DNA of 49,301 bases. It comes from Pseudomonadota bacterium (GTDB lineage: Archaea > Thermoplasmatota > SW-10-69-26 > JACQPN01 > JAJPHT01). This document shows, piece after piece, positions 45,696 to 49,301 of the stretch; positions within the stretch are counted from its first letter, which is position 1; the number at the start of each line of letters is the position of its first letter. Under the pieces are notes generated by a model. The model made no database searches. It saw only the letters and a list, made by a program, of their open reading frames with translations, and was not told the DNA's origin. The translations under genes were made by a program, and so were the position numbers. The stretch is from the NCBI GenBank assembly GCA_021325135.1, contig JAJPHT010000032.1, forward strand, positions 1 through 49,301, in the 5' to 3' direction.

Positions 45696-47282
45696 TCAAG
45701 GCGAGGCCGCTTCCTCGGCGGGCGGGACCGCGTGGAAGCGCTGCGGCCGGCCGCCGTCGCCCCGCACGAGGCCCACCTCCGAGAGGCGCGCGAGGTGGTA
45801 GGAGACGAGGCGCTGCGAGAGGGCGGTCGCCTCGACGATGTCCGCCTGCGTGGCGCCCGCGCCCGAGGAGGCGGTGGCGTCCAGCACGCGGCGGCGCGTG
45901 GGGTCCTTGAGCGCGACCTTGGCCGCAAGCTCCTGCTCGCCGGGGACTCCGCCGGGGGAGAAGTAGGCGACGAGGCGCCCGCGCGTCCGGGGGACGACGA
46001 GCCCGTGCGCCTCCAGCATGCGCAGGTGGTGCTGGAGCACGACGCGGCCGATGCCCGTGGCGCGCGCCAGCTCCGAGACGTGGAGGCCGGGCCGCTCGCG
46101 GATGAGGGCGAAGAGCGCGCGGCGGCTGTCGTTCTCCAGCACGCGGGCGCGCGTGACGCGCGTGTAGAGGCTGGCCAGCGCGCCGGTCTTCACGGCGAGG
46201 CCGAGGATGAGGAGAAGCACGAGGCCACCGAGCGCCGCGGCCGCGGCGGGCGCCTGGGCTTCCAGAGCGGGGGCCACGGCGACGCCGTCCAGCCAGAGGT
46301 CGCCCGAGCCGGAGAGGTCGCCCGCGTCGCGCGGCGCGAGGGTGTCCTGCGGGCGCGCGTGGGGGCCGTCCATCGCGTCGACGGGGGCCACGTCAAGGGC
46401 CAGCGTGCCTTCCATGCGGACGGAGCGGCCGCCAAGCTCCTGGCGCGCGCCGTCGACCTCGGCCCACCCTTCCGCGTGGGGCGAGGCCAGCGAGCCGCCC
46501 AGGTCGACGAAGAGCGAGGGCGCGACCAGCGTCGCGGGCGTCCCGGGCGGCGCGACGAGGCGCGCGCCGGTGAGCTTGAGCCGGAGGATGCGAAGCTCGT
46601 AGTCGCTCTGGACGCCCGCGATGGGGAGCGACGTGCTCTCGTGGCGGCCCGTCCAGACGGGGGTGTCCCCGGTGGCGTTGTGGAGGGTGCCCGTGGCATT
46701 GTCGAGGAGGAGGGTGAGATCGCCGGTGGCGAAGGGCTGGCGCCCCGGCGACGCGAAGGCGCCCTCGGCGGGGGACTCGGAGAACGAGCGGCCCGAGCGG
46801 AGGATGGGCGTCTGCACGGTGGAGCCCATGCCGAAGACCCAGCCGCCGGGCTTCTGCGCCTCGTGGAGGGGGCCCGAGGCGTTTCCGGTGATGCCGATCG
46901 TGCCCGGGCCGGCGGCCAGGAGCGCGATGGTGCAGGGCGACGCGCACGCGAGGCCCGAGAGCGAGCCGGGACCCACGTCCACGGGCTCGTCCACCCAGGT
47001 GGTCCCCTTCCCCACGTCCGGGTCCAGGTCTCCAGGGTAACGCTTGCCCTCCAGGACGGAGAAGCTCCCGGTGGCGCCCTCCCAAGTGAGGGTGAGGGGG
47101 ACGCCCGCCAGCGCCGCGGCGTCGAGGCTCAGCGCGCCCGCGCTTGCCGACGCGGAGCCGGAGCCCGAGAACGAGGCCGGATCGTCGAACCAGAGGTGCC
47201 CGCGGAGAGAGGCCGCCTGGGCGCCCGGGACCAGCAGAAGCAGGGCCAGCGCCACCGCCCCCGTACAGTCCACCGTTCTCAT
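45696..47282 (-). CDS. Membrane-anchored regulator with large extracellular domain and two winged helices (paralog)
   Basis: A 528-residue paralog of the regulator at 42466. It has a signal peptide (ALALLLLVPGAQA), an extracellular beta-rich domain (about 25-340) with the same Cys pair (GLACASPCTIALL), a membrane helix (about 346-366), then two winged helices: SRRALFALIRERPGLHVSELARATGIGRVVLQHHLRML and RRRVLDATASSGAGATQADIVEATALSQRLVSYHLARL. ATG 47282 starts the signal. It is divergent (119 bp) from the secreted protein gene at 47402 and is followed by a methyltransferase gene, repeating the layout of 42466/44188. Confidence 0.85.
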   Translation of the reverse strand: MRTVDCTGAVALALLLLVPGAQAASLRGHLWFDDPASFSGSGSASASAGALSLDAAALAGVPLTLTWEGATGSFSVLEGKRYPGDLDPDVGKGTTWVDEPVDVGPGSLSGLACASPCTIALLAAGPGTIGITGNASGPLHEAQKPGGWVFGMGSTVQTPILRSGRSFSESPAEGAFASPGRQPFATGDLTLLLDNATGTLHNATGDTPVWTGRHESTSLPIAGVQSDYELRILRLKLTGARLVAPPGTPATLVAPSLFVDLGGSLASPHAEGWAEVDGARQELGGRSVRMEGTLALDVAPVDAMDGPHARPQDTLAPRDAGDLSGSGDLWLDGVAVAPALEAQAPAAAAALGGLVLLLILGLAVKTGALASLYTRVTRARVLENDSRRALFALIRERPGLHVSELARATGIGRVVLQHHLRMLEAHGLVVPRTRGRLVAYFSPGGVPGEQELAAKVALKDPTRRRVLDATASSGAGATQADIVEATALSQRLVSYHLARLSEVGLVRGDGGRPQRFHAVPPAEEAASP

Positions 47283-47370
47283 GCGCCTCGCCTCGGGGGC
47301 GGAGGCCTCCTGCGACAACAAAAGCGCTTCGGACGGGCCCCGCCGAAGCGGAAACGATCGGCAGAGAATC

Positions 47371-47377
47371 CTTATCA
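47371..47377 (+). promoter_or_regulatory. TATA-like element of the secreted-protein gene at 47402
   Basis: CTTATCA lies 30 nt before the ATG at 47402, which predicts a leaderless transcript. The same TTATCA core serves the equivalent gene at 44188. Confidence 0.4.
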
Positions 47378-47401
47378 GGTGGCGCAGCGAGCGGGCGCCG
47401 C

Positions 47402-47974
47402 ATGGTGGAGGCTTTTGGTCGTGGAGCGGTCGTCGCCTTGGCGATCCTCTCCTGCGCGCTGCTCATGCCCGGGGCCTTCGCGGACGCGGGCGTCCACAGC
47501 TCCTGCGTGGACGTCTCGACGGGCGACAAGGGCCCCCAGGTGGACGTCCAGACCTACCCCGACGGCTGCCCCCCCTCCTTCGTCATCCCCGTGGACGGCG
47601 GCTGCGTCGTCGTCGCCCAGCGCGGCGGGACGTTCATGGCCGAAGGGTCCTACGGCTGCGTGAACGCGCTCCTCCCCAACGTCGTCTTCACCTCGACGCC
47701 GCACCTGATCCACTCCACGGGCGACGTCTGCACGCCCAACGACACCGCCTGCTGCCAGGGCAACAGCATCCCGTGCACGGCCGGCCAGATCGCCCAGGGC
47801 GTCCTGGACGAGGTCCAGGGGCACGTGGGCGCGCCGCTGGGCGACGGCGGCTTCTGCTTCATGTTCAACGCGACGTGGCACCCGCCCTACACGTTCGACT
47901 CCGAGCACACCTGCGACGACCCGGGCTCCGACTCGCAGGAGCTCCCCGTCTTCAGCGTGACCCTCGTCCCCTGA
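47402..47974 (+). CDS. Secreted Cys-rich protein divergent from a membrane regulator
   Basis: A 190-residue secreted protein with a signal peptide (residues 1-27) and about ten cysteines in the mature part (SSCVD, DGCPP, GGCVV, GCVN, VCTPNDTACCQGNSIPC, FCFMF, TCDD). The dense cysteines suggest a disulfide-stabilised extracellular fold. No anchor is present. It is divergent from the regulator at 45696, exactly as the gene at 44188 is from its regulator. The family is not recognised. Confidence 0.72.
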   Translation: MVEAFGRGAVVALAILSCALLMPGAFADAGVHSSCVDVSTGDKGPQVDVQTYPDGCPPSFVIPVDGGCVVVAQRGGTFMAEGSYGCVNALLPNVVFTSTPHLIHSTGDVCTPNDTACCQGNSIPCTAGQIAQGVLDEVQGHVGAPLGDGGFCFMFNATWHPPYTFDSEHTCDDPGSDSQELPVFSVTLVP

Positions 47975-48165
47975 GCACACGCGATCCATCGGAAGCGGAC
48001 GCAGCGGGGCTGCGGAAGGTCGCGAACGCGGGCGGATCGATGGGGTTATCCCGACCGCGTGGCTTGCTCGTGGGCGTCCGGCGCTCCCAGGCGTCCCGGA
48101 CTCGCGGGGTGTCCATCCGCTTGTGCGCGCGAGCGCGCGCTCCGCGCCGGCCCCCCGGTTCTTGA

Positions 48166-48233
48166 CCACCATATGTTGTGCATCGAACCGAAAGGAAGAA
48201 AAGACCGTAGCTGCTCACCACCATTCCTTGTGG
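48166..48233 (+). promoter_or_regulatory. Two NrdR-box-like sites before nrdR
   Basis: CCACCATATGTTGTGC at 48166-48181 matches the bacterial NrdR-box consensus (ACACWATATATWGTGT-like) in 12 of 16 positions by eye. A second, CCACCATTCCTTGTGG at 48218-48233, keeps the CCACCAT and TTGTG halves. Their starts are 52 bp apart, five helical turns, so two bound NrdR complexes would face the same side. They lie in the 296-bp gap before nrdR, which otherwise shows no coding sequence. The match to bacterial boxes is established knowledge; function here is inferred. Confidence 0.5.
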
Positions 48234-48270
48234 TGCGCGGTGCGACGCGCGCCCGGGAAGGGACCGACCG

Positions 48271-48795
48271 ATGAACTGTCCGGCCTGCGACTGCCACGAC
48301 ACGCGCGTCATCGACTCGCGCGAGACCAGCGACGCCCGCAGCGGCGTCGCCGTGCGCCGCCGCCGGCAGTGCGTCGCGTGCGCCAAGCGGTTCACGACCT
48401 ACGAGCGCTACGAGCGGCCCGACCTGCGCGTCGTCAAGCGCGACGGGCGCGTCGAGGACTTCGACCGCGACAAGCTGGAGGTCGGCGTCCTCAAGGCGTG
48501 CGAGAAGCGGCCGATCCCCCGAGAGGAGATCGTGCGGCTCTTGGACACCGTCGAGGAGAAGCTGCGCGCGCTGGACGCGCCCGACGTGCCCTCGACGGAG
48601 ATCGGCGCCATCGTGCTGGAGGGCCTGAAGGCCCTCGACCCGGTGGCGTACCTGCGCTTCGCGAGCGTCTACAAGTCGTTCGCCGACGCGGAGCACTTCG
48701 AGAAGGAGCTCAAGCAGCTCCGCCAGGAGACGCTGGCGGAGAGCCTGGAGAAGGCCCAGGCGCGGGAAGCCCCGCGCCGGGGGACCAAGCGTTGA
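48271..48795 (+). CDS. nrdR: Transcriptional repressor NrdR
   Basis: A 174-residue NrdR. The N-terminal zinc ribbon has C3, C6, C34 and C37 (MNCPACDCHD ... RRRRQCVACAKRF), followed by the ATP-cone domain (about 49-139, VVKRDGRVEDFDRDKLEVGVLKACEKRPI). NrdR binds ATP/dATP and represses ribonucleotide reductase genes when dATP is high. The reductase starts 25 bp downstream on the same strand, so repressor and target form one operon. The length is slightly above the usual 150-160 because of a C-terminal Arg/Lys/Glu tail. Two box-like sites upstream suggest self-regulation. Confidence 0.95.
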   Translation: MNCPACDCHDTRVIDSRETSDARSGVAVRRRRQCVACAKRFTTYERYERPDLRVVKRDGRVEDFDRDKLEVGVLKACEKRPIPREEIVRLLDTVEEKLRALDAPDVPSTEIGAIVLEGLKALDPVAYLRFASVYKSFADAEHFEKELKQLRQETLAESLEKAQAREAPRRGTKR

Positions 48796-48819
48796 ACGTG
48801 GATGGGGATTGAAGGAGTG

Positions 48820-49301
48820 ATGAGGGTGGCCAACGCCAACGTGCAAGCCGAGCTGCGATCGAACATGCCGGGAGACCTTCCCGAGCCGAAGGTCACGCCC
48901 AACGCGCTGAAGGTGCTGGAGAAGCGCTACCTGGGCAAGGACCGCAACGGCAAGGTCGTGGAGAACGCCAAGCAGATGTACTGGCGCGTCGCGGAGAACC
49001 TCGCGCAGGCGGAGCGCCGCTACGCGGCGGCCGGGCACGCGGACGAGCACCACGTCACCGCCGTCGCGCGGGACTTCTACGTCCTCATGTCGCAGTCCAA
49101 GTTCCTCCCCAACTCCCCCACGCTCATGAACGCGGGCCGCGAGCTTCAGCAGCTCTCCGCGTGCTTCGTGCTCCCCGTTCCGGACGACGTCCCCGGCATC
49201 TTCGAGGCCATCAAGCAGCAGGCCATCATCCACAAGACGGGCGGCGGCACGGGCTTCGCCTTCTCGCGCCTGCGCCCCAAGAACGACACGGTCGGCAGCA
49301 C
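48820..49301 (+). CDS. nrdJ: Class II (B12-dependent) ribonucleotide reductase, N-terminal part
   Basis: The first 160 codons of an adenosylcobalamin-dependent ribonucleotide reductase, cut by the window end. The family N-terminus is clear: TPNALKVLEKRYLGKDRNGKVVENAKQMYWRVAENLA, then SQSKFLPNSPTLMNAGRELQQLSACFVLPV and IIHKTGGGTGFAFSRLRPKND. The cysteine in SACF is the substrate-site Cys of the redox pair. ATG 48820 is used; GTG 48826 fits the AAGGAG ribosome site (48812-48817) better, with eight bases between. It directly follows nrdR, whose product should repress it. Confidence 0.93.
   Translation, partial: MRVANANVQAELRSNMPGDLPEPKVTPNALKVLEKRYLGKDRNGKVVENAKQMYWRVAENLAQAERRYAAAGHADEHHVTAVARDFYVLMSQSKFLPNSPTLMNAGRELQQLSACFVLPVPDDVPGIFEAIKQQAIIHKTGGGTGFAFSRLRPKNDTVGS

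Noticed and set aside
45658..45699. TTG at 45699 overlapping the regulator stop (TTGA) as start of the methyltransferase
   Set aside because: It resembles other TTGA overlaps here but is out of frame with the methyltransferase; GTG 45658 is in frame.
1..49301. tRNA or rRNA genes in the intergenic gaps
   Set aside because: No gap shows a cloverleaf-compatible GGTTCRA arm with a matching acceptor stem, and no rRNA-like sequence was seen.

Overview
The window is a GC-rich (roughly 70 percent) stretch of an archaeal chromosome. Archaeal markers are the RtcB RNA ligase end, RadA recombinase, archaeosine-type tRNA-guanine transglycosylase with a PUA domain, a UPF0147 protein, an RPA-like OB-fold protein, a surface protein with a PGF-CTERM-type tail, a halocyanin-like lipoprotein and a CARF-HTH regulator of the HFX_2341 type. 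Many start codons lie about 25-30 nt downstream of a TATA-like CTTA/TTAT element, the spacing expected of leaderless archaeal mRNAs. Abundant winged-helix regulators and membrane-anchored two-HTH regulators point to a GC-rich euryarchaeal lineage, perhaps Thermoplasmatota; that placement is inference. I saw no tRNA, rRNA or CRISPR array.

Layout. 1-11.8 kb: rtcB 3' end, a membrane protein/roadblock pair, a dienoyl-CoA-reductase-like SDR, a UbiA prenyltransferase, a DsbA-like protein, an Asp-box lipoprotein, a dodecin-like protein, a frameshifted AlkD-like gene, a PGF-CTERM protein, radA and a rhodanese. 11.8-18.2 kb: small secreted and membrane proteins, an RPA-like protein, an unusual NAD kinase with a C-terminal winged helix, a bactofilin-like protein, then large palindromes ahead of tgtA. 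18.3-27 kb: a membrane-anchored regulator, an SDR/TetR divergent pair, cupin-queD, a membrane-anchored zinc metallopeptidase, two paralogous NEW3-like membrane proteins and a regulator/membrane-protein pair. 27-36 kb: a 618-bp element with 57-bp perfect inverted termini carrying a GxxExxY gene, a short NadB-like flavoprotein, dps, nadA, a ParB-fold protein and a CARF-HTH regulator. 36-49.3 kb: queE, a two-domain cupredoxin, etfBA, tandem secreted paralogs, two copies of a module made of a membrane-anchored two-HTH regulator divergent from a secreted Cys-containing protein, then nrdR followed by a class II ribonucleotide reductase.

How genes fit together. queD, queE and tgtA belong to 7-deazaguanine/archaeosine tRNA modification but are scattered. 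The NadB-like protein, nadA and NAD kinase touch NAD(P) synthesis. EtfAB and the dienoyl-CoA-reductase-like SDR suggest acyl-CoA redox chemistry. Many gene pairs overlap by 4 nt (GTGA, ATGA, TTGA), suggesting translational coupling.

Notable non-coding structure: four copies of a palindromic intergenic repeat, the GxxExxY element, a 58-bp perfect palindrome before tgtA, a 23-bp duplication of the queE 3' end around two palindromes, and two NrdR-box-like sites 52 bp apart ahead of nrdR.
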